A DNA stretch of 64,000 nucleotides from Agrobacterium tumefaciens (GCF_005221385.1 NZ_CP039903.1:930001-994000), one strand, 5' to 3'. Shown: positions 36,173-46,192, numbered from the stretch's first letter. Made by a program: numbers and translations. The notes: a model not told the origin generated them from the sequence alone.

Positions 36173-38371
36173 ATGGCGTTCCGATTTTCTCATGTGGCTT
36201 TAACTGCCGCGCTGCTGACATCCGCAGCCTTCCCGGCCGCTGCCGAGCCGGTTTTCAACCGTATCGCATCTTTCCCGGTGGCGAAAAACCTGCCCGCGGA
36301 CAAGGATGCCAAGTCCGTCACGTCGGCTGAAATCGTCACCGCCAGCGAAGACGGCATGACGCTGATCTATTCGGACAGCCCGCTTGGCGGCATCGGCTTC
36401 ATCGACATCACCGACGCCAAGGCCCCCAAGGCCGGCGGTGCTTTGCTGCTCGAAGGCGAGCCGACCTCGGTCGCCGTTGCCGGCGTCAAGGTTCTCGCCG
36501 GCGTCAACACCTCTGAAAGCTTCGTCAAGCCATCAGGCAAGCTGGTAACGGTCGATATCGCCACCAAGAAGATCGAGGCAAGCTGTGATCTCGGTGGCCA
36601 GCCCGATTCGGTTGCCGTCTCTCCGGACAAGACCTTCGCCGCCATCGCGATCGAGAACGAGCGCGACGAAGAGGTGAACGAAGGCGCCCTGCCGCAGATG
36701 CCGGCGGGTTATCTGGTGACGGTCGCTCTGAAGAACGGCGTTGCAGACTGCGCGACACTGAAGAAGATCGACGTGACCGGTCTTGCAGAAATCGCCCCGG
36801 AAGATCCGGAGCCGGAATTCGTTTCGATCAACGCCAATGGCGAGATCGCGCTCACGCTGCAGGAAAACAACCATATCGTTATCATCGACGGCAAGACCGG
36901 CACGGTGAAGACGCATTTCTCCGCCGGCAAGGTCGATCTTGAAGGTATTGACACCAAGAGCGACGGCCAGCTGAAGTTCACCGACAAGCAGGAAGGCCGC
37001 AAGCGCGAGCCGGACGCCGTGAAGTGGCTGGACAATGACCGTCTCGTCATCGCCAATGAAGGCGACTGGCAGGGCGGTTCGCGCGGCTTCACCATCTTCG
37101 ACAAGACCGGCAAGCTTCTCTATGAAGCTGGCTCTTCGCTTGAGCATGCGGTTGCGGCCATCGGCCACTATCCGGAAAAGCGCTCCAAGGCCAAGGGCAT
37201 CGAGCCGGAAGGTCTGGAAGCGGCAACATTCGGCGACCAGAAATATTTCTTCGTGCTTGCCGAGCGCGCCTCTGTCGTCGCTGTCTACAAGGACACCGGC
37301 AAGGAGCCGGAACTGACCCAGCTCCTGCCTTCGGGCGTTTCGCCGGAAGGCGCAGTCGCCATCCCGTCGCGTAATCTTCTTGTCACGGCGAACGAGGTGG
37401 ATCTGGTCGAAGACGGCGGCGTTCGCTCGCACGTCATGCTTTATGAGCGCGCTGAAGGCGAAGCAGCCTATCCGCAGCTGGTTTCCGCCACCGTCGACGG
37501 CGCACCGATCGGCTGGGGCGCTCTTTCCGGCCTGGTCGGCGATGCCGAGAAGCCTGGCATTCTCTATGCCGTTTCCGACTCGGTTTATGGCAACCAGCCG
37601 TCGATCTACACTATCGACGCAACGAAGAAGCCCGCCACCATCACCAGCGTCCTGCGCGTCAAGCGTGACGGTATCGCCGCCCAGAAACTCGATATCGAAG
37701 GCATCACGCTGGACGGCAAGGGCGGCTTCTGGCTGGCTTCTGAAGGCGACAGCGCCAAGCTCGTTCCGCATGCGCTCTACAACGTCAACGCCAAGGGTGA
37801 AATCAAGGCTGAGATTGCGCTGCCGAAGGAACTGCTTGCCGGCGACACCCGCTTCGGTTTCGAAGGCGTGACCATGATCGGCAAGGGCGACGACGCGACG
37901 CTGTGGATGGCCGTGCAGCGTGAATGGGGCACGGACGAGAAGGGCTTCGTCAAGCTCGTCTCCTACAACCCGAAGTCCAAGGAATGGGGCGCCGTGCGTT
38001 ACCCGCTCGACAAGACCGAGGCGGGCTGGGTCGGCCTTTCTGAAATCACCGCACAGGGCGAATATGTCTATATCGTCGAGCGTGACAACCAGATCGGCGA
38101 CAAGGCAAAGATCAAGAAGCTCTACCGCGTCGCGATCGCAGACCTGAAGCCGGGCAAGATCGGTGGCGAACTGCCGCTGGTGGCCAAGCAGGAAGCGCAT
38201 GACTTCCTGCCCGACCTCAAGGCCCAGACCAACGGTTATGTCGTTGACAAGCTGGAAGGCTTCACCTTCGACAAGGCAGGAACGGCCTATGCCGTGACCG
38301 ACAATGACGGCGTCGACGATTCGTCCGGCGAAACGCTGTTTTTCACCGTCAATCTGAAGGCGATCAACTGA
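36173..38371 (+). CDS. Secreted phytase-like (esterase-like activity) protein
   Basis: A 732-residue exported protein. A signal peptide (MAFRFSHVALTAALLTSAAF, cleavage probably after AAA-EP) leads into a repetitive beta-propeller-like body with many Gly/Asp loops. The region from about residue 430 (VSATVDGAPIGWGALSGLVG to the end) matches the esterase-like activity of phytase family (PF13449-type). A periplasmic hydrolase is inferred; the substrate is unknown and the phytase label is a family name only. Preceded by GGGGGA; a strong terminator follows. Codon use matches highly expressed genes. Confidence 0.8.
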   Translation: MAFRFSHVALTAALLTSAAFPAAAEPVFNRIASFPVAKNLPADKDAKSVTSAEIVTASEDGMTLIYSDSPLGGIGFIDITDAKAPKAGGALLLEGEPTSVAVAGVKVLAGVNTSESFVKPSGKLVTVDIATKKIEASCDLGGQPDSVAVSPDKTFAAIAIENERDEEVNEGALPQMPAGYLVTVALKNGVADCATLKKIDVTGLAEIAPEDPEPEFVSINANGEIALTLQENNHIVIIDGKTGTVKTHFSAGKVDLEGIDTKSDGQLKFTDKQEGRKREPDAVKWLDNDRLVIANEGDWQGGSRGFTIFDKTGKLLYEAGSSLEHAVAAIGHYPEKRSKAKGIEPEGLEAATFGDQKYFFVLAERASVVAVYKDTGKEPELTQLLPSGVSPEGAVAIPSRNLLVTANEVDLVEDGGVRSHVMLYERAEGEAAYPQLVSATVDGAPIGWGALSGLVGDAEKPGILYAVSDSVYGNQPSIYTIDATKKPATITSVLRVKRDGIAAQKLDIEGITLDGKGGFWLASEGDSAKLVPHALYNVNAKGEIKAEIALPKELLAGDTRFGFEGVTMIGKGDDATLWMAVQREWGTDEKGFVKLVSYNPKSKEWGAVRYPLDKTEAGWVGLSEITAQGEYVYIVERDNQIGDKAKIKKLYRVAIADLKPGKIGGELPLVAKQEAHDFLPDLKAQTNGYVVDKLEGFTFDKAGTAYAVTDNDGVDDSSGETLFFTVNLKAIN

Positions 38372-38400
38372 TCGCCGCAGATGGTGCACAAATGAGAAAA

Positions 38401-38425
38401 AGCCGGGCATAGCCCGGCTTTTTTT
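38401..38425. terminator. Bidirectional terminator
   Basis: Stem AGCCGGGC/GCCCGGCT with a three-base loop, preceded by A residues and followed by seven Ts, so it works for both strands: the phytase-like gene and the convergent 44-aa gene. Confidence 0.75.
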
Positions 38426-38560
38426 GCGGCAGAGGTAACCCGCCTGTTTGGTGCGATATCTCACAATGCAGGCTGTTAAGCTGACATTGCCGCTTCGGTA
38501 TCGGTCATCGGTGATTTGTCGGGGGACATGGTGCAAAAGCCGAGGACCGGTCGCAAGGGA

Positions 38561-38695
38561 TCATCGCCCCATGGAATTCTTGCTTTTGGGAGTATTGTCT
38601 TTTTCCGAGTCCTGCTGAACCCAGCGGAAAAAAATATAAACGGGCAGCGCAATGAGCGCGAGTGTTACAAACGCGTCGACCATGGTTTCATCCAT
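38561..38695 (-). CDS. 44-residue single-span membrane protein
   Basis: A short ORF on the minus strand. It starts MDETMVDAFVTLALIALPVY, with a span at about residues 8-23, a following aromatic/basic anchor (FFRWVQQ) and an acidic then basic hydrophilic C-terminus rich in Lys and Ser. An in-frame ATG at 38698 is one codon upstream. The Shine-Dalgarno is weak (GAGCGGTAG). Codon use fits the genome. No family is recognised; function unknown. Confidence 0.45.
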   Translation of the reverse strand: MDETMVDAFVTLALIALPVYIFFRWVQQDSEKDNTPKSKNSMGR

Positions 38696-39018
38696 CATTT
38701 CTACCGCTCATCATGAAACGGCTTGAAAACAATGCCTGAAATCCCTTTAAAAAGTCTGAATCTGCTTGTTTTCCGGTATGTTGCAGGGTGGAACACAGTC
38801 CAGCCGCCGCTGTCATAATATGAAGCAGCAGTGCCGATTTGGCATGGACGCAAATAGGAAAAAGCGATTCCGCCTGTCCAGAAGCTCAGCCCGGTTCCGC
38901 TAAATCGCATTGGCGAGGGTAGGGGGATGATTCTCGATGCCGGAAATTAACGGCACACAAAAGCGCGATCCGGAAAGCGCCCGTCTTAAACTGCACGAAG
39001 ATTTGGTGATTTGAAGAA
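38696..39018. other. Intergenic region
   Basis: About 320 bases between the 44-aa gene and tRNA-Val. No supported ORF and no recognised element. Confidence 0.35.
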
Positions 39019-39094
39019 TGGTGGGCGATGAGAGACTCGAACTCCCGACATCCTCGGTGTAAACGAGGCGCTCTACCAACTGAGCTAATCGCCC
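39019..39094 (-). tRNA. tRNA-Val (anticodon TAC)
   Basis: A 76-base cloverleaf with acceptor stem GGGCGAT/ATCGCCC, discriminator A and encoded CCA. The anticodon stem CCTCG/CGAGG encloses TTTACAC, giving UAC, which reads GUA/GUG valine codons. The T arm contains GAGTTCGAGTC. Confidence 0.95.
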
Positions 39095-39540
39095 TTCGCG
39101 TGCTTCGGATCATGTCCGCCGCGTCGGTGGCCGTGATGTATTCGGATCGGAAAAAAACCGCAAGGGCTTTTGTGAAGTTTTTTTGTTTTTTTTGCCGATG
39201 GCTTTTTCCTTCTTCGGAGGTTGGTGGCGAAAAGCCGGGAACTGTGGGCTTTCCGGTGAAAAACGAATCCCCAGCTGCCTCAAGCGACATGCGGAAAACC
39301 AGCCCGAGGCGCCCATGGCTGTGGACAAGTTTTTTGTTTTCGTTGGGAAAAGCCCGCAGAACAAGGCATTTGCGCCAGCACCCGTCAAAGGCTTCTCAGT
39401 TTTTCCCGATCAAAATGCAGAAGCTTATTCTTTTGTCGTGAAACCTGCTTGACACCCCCGCACGAACGCCGTAGTTAGCCGCTCAACGAACAGCCGAGGC
39501 TGGTTCGTACGGCGGGACAAGGTCCTGTCCGTCAGGAGAT
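39095..39540. other. Intergenic region between tRNA-Val and tRNA-Asp
   Basis: About 446 bases with no supported ORF. The end carries the tRNA-Asp promoter. Poly-T runs near 39175-39190 could terminate transcription from either side. Confidence 0.4.
39449..39477 (+). promoter_or_regulatory. Promoter of the tRNA-Asp pair
   Basis: TTGACA (39449-39454), a 17-base spacer, and TAGTTA (39472-39477). The tRNA starts 64 bases downstream. This is an unusually good sigma-70 match for this genome. Confidence 0.6.
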
Positions 39541-39617
39541 GCGGGTGTAGCTCAGTTGGTTAGAGTGCCGGCCTGTCACGCCGGAGGTCGCGGGTTCGAG
39601 CCCCGTCACTCGCGCCA
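39541..39617 (+). tRNA. tRNA-Asp (anticodon GTC), copy 1
   Basis: A 77-base cloverleaf with acceptor GCGGGTG/CACTCGC, discriminator G, encoded CCA, and anticodon loop CTGTCAC between CCGGC and GCCGG, giving GUC for aspartate. The second copy starts 43 bases downstream and differs at one D-loop base. Confidence 0.95.
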
Positions 39618-39659
39618 TCCTGTTCCTCGGAAATAAACGCAGATGAATATCTGCGATGC

Positions 39660-39736
39660 GCGGGTGTAGCTCAGTCGGTTAGAGTGCCGGCCTGTCACGC
39701 CGGAGGTCGCGGGTTCGAGCCCCGTCACTCGCGCCA
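39660..39736 (+). tRNA. tRNA-Asp (anticodon GTC), copy 2
   Basis: Same structure as the preceding copy, with one D-loop difference (GTCGGTT instead of GTTGGTT). Tandem duplication, probably cotranscribed from the 39449 promoter. Confidence 0.95.
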
Positions 39737-40172
39737 TTTCTCTTCCTGAAATGACTCCTGAAAAAAGCCAACCGAAGCGCCAGCCGGGCGCCTTGGCATT
39801 GGCGATTTCGCCGCCTGATTCCGGCCCGCGCAAGCACGATTTTTCCTGCCCTTTTCAGTCAAGTTTCGATTTCTGAAAATCGTCACTTCGTTGCCTTTTT
39901 GACATAAAATTCGTGTGACTTTTTTGCGGTTGCGTCCTTCAATCGATTATTATTGTATTTGAGGGGCTTAGGTCGGAATTGTGGCCCAAATTTGCGTCAA
40001 TTCCGGCAATATTGTTGCCAATCGATGCGGCAGGTGTCTTGAAATGGTGCCTAAACTCTTGCAGAGAGGGCGCGGCTGCGCTAACCACTTTGGCGTTGCA
40101 ACATATTTGTGCGCCTTGAGACTTATCAGTCGCAAAGGCAGGTCCGGCACCCGGCCGGGCAAGGAAGAGACC
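39737..40172. other. Region upstream of nuoA
   Basis: About 436 bases holding the promoter of the complex I operon. TTGACA at 39899-39904 and TTGCGG (39924) with TATTAT (39948) are the best candidates, but neither pair is strong. No supported ORF. Confidence 0.35.
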
Positions 40173-40538
40173 ATGACTGAACTCCTCAGTTCCTACATTC
40201 CGATCGCAATATTCATCGGTATCGCTCTTGTCATTGGCCTGGCGCTTCTCATTGCGCCGTTTGCTGTCGCTTACAAGGCGCCGGACCCGGAAAAGCTTTC
40301 CGCTTTCGAGTGCGGTTTCAATGCCTTCGACGATGCCCGCATGAAGTTCGATATCCGCTTTTACCTGGTGTCGATCCTCTTTATCATCTTCGATCTGGAA
40401 GTGGCCTTCCTGTTCCCCTGGGCGGTGTCCTTCGGTGATATGGGCTGGTTCGGTTTCTGGTCGATGATGGTGTTCCTTGGCGTCCTCACCATCGGCTTTA
40501 TCTATGAGTGGAAGAAGGGAGCGCTGGAATGGGCATGA
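40173..40538 (+). CDS. nuoA: NADH-quinone oxidoreductase subunit A
   Basis: A 121-residue subunit of the membrane arm of complex I, with three transmembrane helices. It starts [20 protein letters not shown] and has the conserved block [20 protein letters not shown] with its cysteine-containing loop and [24 protein letters not shown] region. AAGGAAGAG lies upstream of the ATG. The stop overlaps nuoB's frame by ten bases, the usual coupled order. Confidence 0.97.
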   Translation: MTELLSSYIPIAIFIGIALVIGLALLIAPFAVAYKAPDPEKLSAFECGFNAFDDARMKFDIRFYLVSILFIIFDLEVAFLFPWAVSFGDMGWFGFWSMMVFLGVLTIGFIYEWKKGALEWA

Positions 40539-41113
40539 GCCAGAACAACAGCACGCTCGTTGCGCCGCAGCCGAAGGGGATCATCGATCCCGCGACCGGC
40601 AAGCCGGTTGGCAGCAACGATGCCTACTTCACGGAAATCAATGACGAACTGGCCGACAAGGGCTTTCTCGTCACCTCGACTGACGAGCTGATCACCTGGG
40701 CGCGTACCGGCTCCCTGATGTGGATGCAGTTCGGTCTCGCCTGCTGCGCCGTCGAAGGCCTGATGCAGGCTTCCGGTCCGCGTTATGACATGGAGCGCTT
40801 CGGTGTCGCCCCGCGCGCTTCGCCGCGCCAGTCTGACGTGATGATCGTTGCCGGCACGCTGACCAACAAGATGGCGCCGGCGCTGCGCAAGGTCTATGAC
40901 CAGATGCCTGAGCCGCGTTACGTCATCTCCATGGGCTCCTGCGCCAATGGCGGCGGTTATTACCACTATTCCTACGCAGTCGTGCGCGGTTGCGACCGCG
41001 TCGTGCCGGTGGATATTTACGTTCCGGGCTGTCCCCCCACGGCGGAAGCGCTGCTTTACGGCGTCCTTCTGCTGCAGAAGAAGATCCGGCGTACCGGTAC
41101 GATCGAGCGCTAA
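40529..41113 (+). CDS. nuoB: NADH-quinone oxidoreductase subunit B
   Basis: A 194-residue iron-sulfur subunit holding cluster N2. The ligands are in [10 protein letters not shown] (tandem Cys), [10 protein letters not shown] and [10 protein letters not shown]. The N-terminus has the alphaproteobacterial leader. The start at 40529 has GGGAG upstream; an ATG at 40535 overlaps the nuoA stop and is an alternative. Between nuoA and nuoC. Confidence 0.97.
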   Translation: MGMSQNNSTLVAPQPKGIIDPATGKPVGSNDAYFTEINDELADKGFLVTSTDELITWARTGSLMWMQFGLACCAVEGLMQASGPRYDMERFGVAPRASPRQSDVMIVAGTLTNKMAPALRKVYDQMPEPRYVISMGSCANGGGYYHYSYAVVRGCDRVVPVDIYVPGCPPTAEALLYGVLLLQKKIRRTGTIER

Positions 41114-41133
41114 GGGCAAAGGACGGATAGATA

Positions 41134-41736
41134 ATGAGCGAAGCTCTCAACGATCTTGCTGCTTACGTTAAGGAAGCGCGCGGTTCTCTCGTGGTATCTG
41201 CCGATATCGCCTATGGCGAGTTGACGCTGAACACGACCACTGAAAGCGTGATCGCGCTTTTGACCTTCCTGCGCGACGACGTGCAGTGCGGTTTCGTCAA
41301 CATCATCGATATTTGCGGCGTTGACTGGCCGCAGCGCGAGAAGCGTTTCGATGTCGTCTATCACCTGCTGTCGCCGCGCCAGAACCTGCGCGTGCGCATC
41401 AAGCTGCAGGTGGCGGAAGACGAAGGCGTTCCTTCATCGACCTCCGTCTACATGGGCGCGGAATGGTTCGAGCGCGAAGCCTGGGATATGTATGGCATTC
41501 CTTTCGAGGGCCATAAGGACCTGCGTCGCATCCTCACCGACTATGGTTTCGAAGGCCATCCGCTGCGCAAGGATTTTCCGGTTACCGGCTTTGTTGAAGT
41601 GCGTTACGATGACGTTCTGAAACGGGTTCTTTATGAGCCGGTCGAACTGAAGCAGGAATTCCGTAACTTCGACTTCCTTTCCCCTTGGGAAGGAACCGAA
41701 TATGTTCTCCCGGGTGACGAAAAGGCCAAGCAATGA
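41134..41736 (+). CDS. nuoC: NADH-quinone oxidoreductase subunit C
   Basis: A 200-residue peripheral-arm subunit. It carries [20 protein letters not shown], the block [20 protein letters not shown] and [20 protein letters not shown]. It is a separate NuoC, not fused to NuoD. The stop TGA overlaps the next ATG (ATGA). Confidence 0.97.
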   Translation: MSEALNDLAAYVKEARGSLVVSADIAYGELTLNTTTESVIALLTFLRDDVQCGFVNIIDICGVDWPQREKRFDVVYHLLSPRQNLRVRIKLQVAEDEGVPSSTSVYMGAEWFEREAWDMYGIPFEGHKDLRRILTDYGFEGHPLRKDFPVTGFVEVRYDDVLKRVLYEPVELKQEFRNFDFLSPWEGTEYVLPGDEKAKQ

Positions 41737-42161
41737 GCCAAGCCCCCGCGACAGAGCATGGACAATGTCTTTGCGGCGCCGTTGGCTTCAATGCCGGCAT
41801 TGGCGCCCGCGAATTCGGCGTTTGCCATTGCTCCATGTGCCGCCGCTGGTCCGGCGGAGCGTTCATGGCTGTCGAATGCGTTGATATCGCCTTCGAAAAC
41901 GAAGAGAATCTCGGCGTCTATTCCTCGTCGGAATGGGGTGAGCGCTGCTTCTGCAAGACCTGCGGCAGCACGTTGATGTGGCGTTCCAAGGATGGCAAAC
42001 ATTTTGCCGTTTCGCTGCAGGCTTTCGACAACCCTTCCAGCTTCACCTTCGCGCAGCAGATTTTCACGGATGAGAAGCCCTCGAGCTACTCGTTCGCGCA
42101 AACCACGCAGAACATGACCGGCCCCGAATTCATCGCCATGATCACCTCGGCGGAGCACTAG
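41733..42161 (+). CDS. GFA-family zinc protein inserted in the nuo operon
   Basis: A 142-residue protein of the GFA (glutathione-dependent formaldehyde-activating enzyme-like) family. Zinc-binding cysteines are visible: Cys12 and Cys14 in QCLCGAV, Cys31/33/36 in [11 protein letters not shown], and Cys72/74/77 in [10 protein letters not shown]. The start overlaps the nuoC stop by four bases, and the stop is one base from nuoD, so it is read as part of the operon. It is not a complex I subunit; such a gene inside nuo is unusual. Family activity is uncertain. Confidence 0.88.
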   Translation: MSQAPATEHGQCLCGAVGFNAGIGAREFGVCHCSMCRRWSGGAFMAVECVDIAFENEENLGVYSSSEWGERCFCKTCGSTLMWRSKDGKHFAVSLQAFDNPSSFTFAQQIFTDEKPSSYSFAQTTQNMTGPEFIAMITSAEH

Positions 42162-42162
42162 A

Positions 42163-43353
42163 ATGACTGAGCATAACGTCCGCAATTTCACGATCAACTT
42201 CGGTCCGGAACACCCGTCCGCGCACGGCGTGCTGCGTCTGGTTCTGGAACTGGACGGCGAAATCGTCGAGCGCGTCGATCCGCATATCGGTCTTCTGCAT
42301 CGCGGCACCGAAAAGCTGATCGAGACCAAGACCTATCTGCAGGCCGTTCCCTATTTCGACCGTCTCGACTATGTCGCGCCGATGAACCAGGAACATGCTT
42401 TCGCGCTCGCCGTCGAAAAGCTGCTGGGCCTTGAAATCCCGATGCGCGGCCAGCTGATCCGCGTGCTTTATTCGGAAATCGGCCGCATCCTGTCGCACAT
42501 CATGAACGTCACGACGCAGGCCATGGACGTTGGCGCGATGACGCCGCCGGTCTGGGGTTTCGAAGAACGCGAAAAGCTGATGGTGTTCTATGAGCGCGCC
42601 TGCGGCGCCCGCATGCACTCGGCCTATGTTCGTCCGGGCGGCGTGCATCAGGACCTGCCGCCGGAGCTGGTCGACGATATCGGCAAATGGTGCGATCCGT
42701 TCCTCACCGTTCTCGACAATATCGAGGGCCTGCTGACAGACAACCGTATCTACAAGCAGCGTAACGTCGATATTGGCGTCGTCTCGCTCGAAGATGCCTT
42801 TGCCTGGGGCTTTACGGGCGTGATGGTGCGCGGTTCCGGCGCTGCCTGGGATTTGCGTCGTTCGCAGCCTTACGAGTGCTATTCCGATCTGGAATTCGAC
42901 ATCCCCGTCGGCAAGAACGGCGACTGCTATGACCGTTACCTGATCCGCATGCAGGAAATGCGCGAATCGGTAAAAATCATGAAGCAGTGCGTCGATCTTC
43001 TGTCCGGCAAGCACCGCATCGGCCCGGTTTCCTCGCTTGACGGTAAGGTGGTTCCGCCCAAACGCGGTGAGATGAAGCGCTCGATGGAAGCGCTGATCCA
43101 TCACTTCAAGCTTTACACCGAAGGTTACCACGTTCCCGCCGGCGAAGTTTACGCCGCCGTCGAAGCGCCGAAGGGCGAGTTCGGCGTCTATGTGGTCGCG
43201 GACGGTTCCAACAAGCCCTACCGCTGCAAAATCCGCGCTCCGGGTTACGCACACCTGCAGGCCATGGATTTCCTGTGCAAGGGCCATCAGCTTGCGGACG
43301 TTACAGCCGTTCTCGGCTCCCTCGACATCGTGTTCGGGGAGGTCGACCGCTGA
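42163..43353 (+). CDS. nuoD: NADH-quinone oxidoreductase subunit D
   Basis: A 396-residue 49-kDa subunit forming the quinone cavity. It starts [20 protein letters not shown] and has [20 protein letters not shown], the histidine region [13 protein letters not shown] and the C-terminal block [20 protein letters not shown] and FGEVDR. Complete and of ordinary length. Confidence 0.97.
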   Translation: MTEHNVRNFTINFGPEHPSAHGVLRLVLELDGEIVERVDPHIGLLHRGTEKLIETKTYLQAVPYFDRLDYVAPMNQEHAFALAVEKLLGLEIPMRGQLIRVLYSEIGRILSHIMNVTTQAMDVGAMTPPVWGFEEREKLMVFYERACGARMHSAYVRPGGVHQDLPPELVDDIGKWCDPFLTVLDNIEGLLTDNRIYKQRNVDIGVVSLEDAFAWGFTGVMVRGSGAAWDLRRSQPYECYSDLEFDIPVGKNGDCYDRYLIRMQEMRESVKIMKQCVDLLSGKHRIGPVSSLDGKVVPPKRGEMKRSMEALIHHFKLYTEGYHVPAGEVYAAVEAPKGEFGVYVVADGSNKPYRCKIRAPGYAHLQAMDFLCKGHQLADVTAVLGSLDIVFGEVDR

Positions 43354-43613
43354 TGCGTCTGCCGCTGGCCATATTGGCTTTTCTTGCTGCGATGTCTGCC
43401 CCCGTTCTCGCCCAGACGGCGACGGGCGAGGGTGGCGTGTCGCTGTCAAGCGGCGGCGGTTCTACCATCAAGCAGCTTCTGTCGTCTGGATACGAGATCA
43501 AGGCCTCGGTTCCGAACGGCAGCAAGTTCATTGTGTTCATGCAAAAAGACAAGGCGGCTTACGCCTGCGAATTCGTCACGGTGGCGAGATCGCGTTGTGA
43601 GACGTTAAACTGA
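43353..43613 (+). CDS. Small exported protein inside the nuo operon
   Basis: An 86-residue protein starting one base into the nuoD stop codon (TGATG). It has a signal peptide, [20 protein letters not shown], followed by a mature part of about 66 residues with a glycine/serine-rich start and a C-terminal pair of cysteines (YACEF and SRCET). It is therefore periplasmic, and the two Cys could form a disulfide. No family is recognised. Located between nuoD and nuoE, an accessory or assembly role for complex I can be guessed but not shown. Confidence 0.65.
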   Translation: MRLPLAILAFLAAMSAPVLAQTATGEGGVSLSSGGGSTIKQLLSSGYEIKASVPNGSKFIVFMQKDKAAYACEFVTVARSRCETLN

Positions 43614-43629
43614 AAAGGCGTGAGGAAGT

Positions 43630-44727
43630 ATGTCCGTTCGTCGACTAGCCGAAGATCAGTTCCAGCCCGTGGCGTTTGCCTTCAATGCGGAAAATACCGC
43701 ATGGGCGGAAAAGACGATTCTGAAATATCCTGAGGGACGCCAGCAATCGGCGGTTATCCCGCTGCTCATGCGTGCGCAGGAGCAGGACGGCTGGGTTACC
43801 CGCGCCGCCATCGAAAAGATCGCCGACATGCTGGATATGGCCTATATCCGCGTCATGGAAGTGGCGACCTTCTATACGCAGTTCCAGCTTAAGCCGGTCG
43901 GCACACGCGCCCATGTTCAGGTTTGCGGCACCACGCCCTGCATGCTGCGCGGCTCCGAAGCGCTGATGGATGTCTGCCGCAAGAAGATCCATCACGATCC
44001 GCTGCACACCAATGAGAGCGGCACGCTGTCCTGGGAAGAAGTGGAATGTCAGGGCGCCTGCGTCAACGCGCCGATGGTCATCATCTTCAAGGATGCCTAT
44101 GAGGACCTGACGCCCGAGCGCCTGGAAGAGATCATCGACACGTTCGAGGCAGGCAAGGGCGACACCGTCAAGACCGGCCCGCAGATCGACCGACACGAGT
44201 CGGTTCCAGTCGGTGGATTGACGACGCTGACGGAAGAGATCAAGCCGGATCGCTCCAATCTCGACAAGCCGGCCGAAGTGCCTGCGGATGCCGCACCGGT
44301 TCCGCCGTCGAATGCCGCCAAGCCGAAGACCGATGCGCCGGAAACCGATCCGAAGCTGAAGACACCGGCAAACGAGCCGAAGGCTGCTGAAGCCAATGTG
44401 AAGGCCGCCGAAAAGGAAGCTTCGGGATCTGCGAAGCCGTCGCTCGATTCCAAGGATCGCCCGGCCGGCATCGAAAAGCCCGCAACGCCTGATGACCTGA
44501 AGCTCATTTCCGGCGTCGGTCCGAAGATCGAAGGCACGCTGCACGAGCTCGGCATCTTCACCTTCGCGCAGGTCGCCGGCTGGAAAAAGGCCGAATGCGA
44601 CTGGGTCGATGGTTATCTGAATTTCAAGGGCCGCATCGAACGCGACGAGTGGATCAAGCAGGCTGAGGCGCTCGCCAAGGGTGGCGAAGCCGAGTATATC
44701 AGGGTCTTCGGCAAGAAGCCGCGGTAA
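43630..44727 (+). CDS. nuoE: NADH-quinone oxidoreductase subunit E with C-terminal extension
   Basis: A 365-residue protein. Residues 1-170 form the ordinary NuoE thioredoxin-like [2Fe-2S] domain with Cys99, Cys104, Cys140 and Cys144. A Lys/Pro/Ala/Glu-rich linker follows at about 175-288, and a helix-hairpin-helix-like C-terminal domain (DDLKLISGVGPKIEGTLHEL and beyond) covers about 288-365. The typical NuoE is about 160-220 residues, so this copy is almost twice as long. The extra domain resembles DNA-binding HhH modules and has no known role in complex I. Confidence 0.93.
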   Translation: MSVRRLAEDQFQPVAFAFNAENTAWAEKTILKYPEGRQQSAVIPLLMRAQEQDGWVTRAAIEKIADMLDMAYIRVMEVATFYTQFQLKPVGTRAHVQVCGTTPCMLRGSEALMDVCRKKIHHDPLHTNESGTLSWEEVECQGACVNAPMVIIFKDAYEDLTPERLEEIIDTFEAGKGDTVKTGPQIDRHESVPVGGLTTLTEEIKPDRSNLDKPAEVPADAAPVPPSNAAKPKTDAPETDPKLKTPANEPKAAEANVKAAEKEASGSAKPSLDSKDRPAGIEKPATPDDLKLISGVGPKIEGTLHELGIFTFAQVAGWKKAECDWVDGYLNFKGRIERDEWIKQAEALAKGGEAEYIRVFGKKPR

Positions 44728-44737
44728 GAGGTGAAGC

Positions 44738-46042
44738 ATGTTAAAAGATCAGGATCGCATCTTTACCAATCTCTACGGCCTCAAGGATAAATCCCTGAAG
44801 GGCGTGAGAGCGCGCGGCCATTGGGACGGCACCAAGCAGATCATCGAAAAGGGCCGTGACTGGATCATCAACGAGATGAAGGCGTCCGGCCTTCGCGGTC
44901 GCGGCGGCGCAGGCTTCCCGACCGGTCTCAAGTGGTCCTTCATGCCGAAGGAAAATGACGGCCGTCCGCATTATCTCGTCGTCAACGCCGACGAATCCGA
45001 GCCCGGTACCTGCAAGGACCGCGAAATCCTGCGCAACGATCCGCATACGCTGATCGAAGGCTGCGTGATCGCCGGTTTCGCCATGGGCGCGCATACCGCC
45101 TATATCTATGTTCGCGGCGAATATATGCGCGAGCGTGAGGCGCTGCAGGCGGCCATCGACGAATGTTACGATGCCGGCCTGCTCGGCAAGAACAACAAGA
45201 ACGGCTGGGATTTCGACATCTACGTCCATCACGGCGCGGGTGCCTATATCTGCGGCGAAGAGACGGCTCTGCTTGAAAGCCTTGAAGGCAAGAAGGGCCA
45301 GCCGCGCCTTAAACCCCCGTTCCCGGCGAATATGGGCCTCTATGGCTGCCCGACGACCGTCAACAACGTTGAATCGATCGCCGTTGCGCCGACCATCCTG
45401 CGCCGTGGTGCGGCATGGTTCTCGTCCATCGGTCGTCCGAACAATGTCGGCACCAAGCTGTTCATGGTCTCCGGCCATGTCGAGCGTCCCTGCACCTTCG
45501 AAGACGCGCTGGGCCTGTCCTTCCGTGAGCTGATCGAAACCCATTGCGGCGGCATTCGCGGCGGCTGGGACAATCTGCTCGGCGTCATCCCCGGCGGCGC
45601 ATCGTGCCCCATCGTTCGCGGTGAGGACATGAAGGACGCCATCATGGACTTCGACGGCATGCGCGAAGTGAAGTCTTCCTTCGGCACCGGCGGCATGATC
45701 GTCATGGACAAGTCCACCGACGTCATCAAGGCGATTGCCCGCATCGCGGCCTTCTTCAAGCATGAAAGCTGCGGCCAGTGCACGCCGTGCCGTGAAGGCA
45801 CCGGCTGGATGTGGCGCGTGCTGGAGCGCATGGTCAAGGGCAATGCCCAGAAGCGCGAAATCGACATGCTGTTCGAAGTGACGAAGCAGATCGAAGGCCA
45901 CACCATCTGTGCGCTCGGCGACGCCGCCGCATGGCCGGTACAGGCGCTGATCCGCAATTTCCGTCCGGAAATCGAAAAGCGCATCGACCAATATACCTAC
46001 AGGGCCATGGATGATGGCGCTGTTCTGGAAGCCGCTGAATAA
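44738..46042 (+). CDS. nuoF: NADH-quinone oxidoreductase subunit F
   Basis: A 434-residue NADH- and FMN-binding subunit. NADH and FMN sites appear as [17 protein letters not shown] and [19 protein letters not shown], and the iron-sulfur cluster N3 ligands are in [12 protein letters not shown] plus a later Cys. Complete; followed by a 150-base gap with a small palindrome (46064-46079). Confidence 0.97.
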   Translation: MLKDQDRIFTNLYGLKDKSLKGVRARGHWDGTKQIIEKGRDWIINEMKASGLRGRGGAGFPTGLKWSFMPKENDGRPHYLVVNADESEPGTCKDREILRNDPHTLIEGCVIAGFAMGAHTAYIYVRGEYMREREALQAAIDECYDAGLLGKNNKNGWDFDIYVHHGAGAYICGEETALLESLEGKKGQPRLKPPFPANMGLYGCPTTVNNVESIAVAPTILRRGAAWFSSIGRPNNVGTKLFMVSGHVERPCTFEDALGLSFRELIETHCGGIRGGWDNLLGVIPGGASCPIVRGEDMKDAIMDFDGMREVKSSFGTGGMIVMDKSTDVIKAIARIAAFFKHESCGQCTPCREGTGWMWRVLERMVKGNAQKREIDMLFEVTKQIEGHTICALGDAAAWPVQALIRNFRPEIEKRIDQYTYRAMDDGAVLEAAE

Positions 46043-46063
46043 GCATCAAAGGCTTCGAGCGGA

Positions 46064-46079
46064 GCCGGAAATTTCCGGC
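46064..46079. repeat. Palindrome in the nuoF-nuoG gap
   Basis: GCCGGAAATTTCCGGC, a perfect 16-base palindrome in the 150-base gap. There is no T-run, so it is more likely an RNA processing or stability element than a terminator. Confidence 0.4.
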
Positions 46080-46192
46080 CCCGCAACACCATGAAACGCC
46101 TGGCGAACCTTCTGGATGCCGGGCGCGATTAAGGATTTGTTGCGGACCGTGTGAGACATGGGACGAACAGGCAACAGGACGTAAGTAGAACC

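Noticed and set aside
39310..39330. DnaA-box-like TTGTCCACA (complement) near 39317
   Set aside because: Single one-mismatch site with no other boxes or AT-rich unwinding element, so no origin is inferred.
39541..39736. Tandem tRNA-Asp genes as an integration site
   Set aside because: The repeat is explained by simple tRNA duplication; no integrase, phage gene or composition shift is present nearby.
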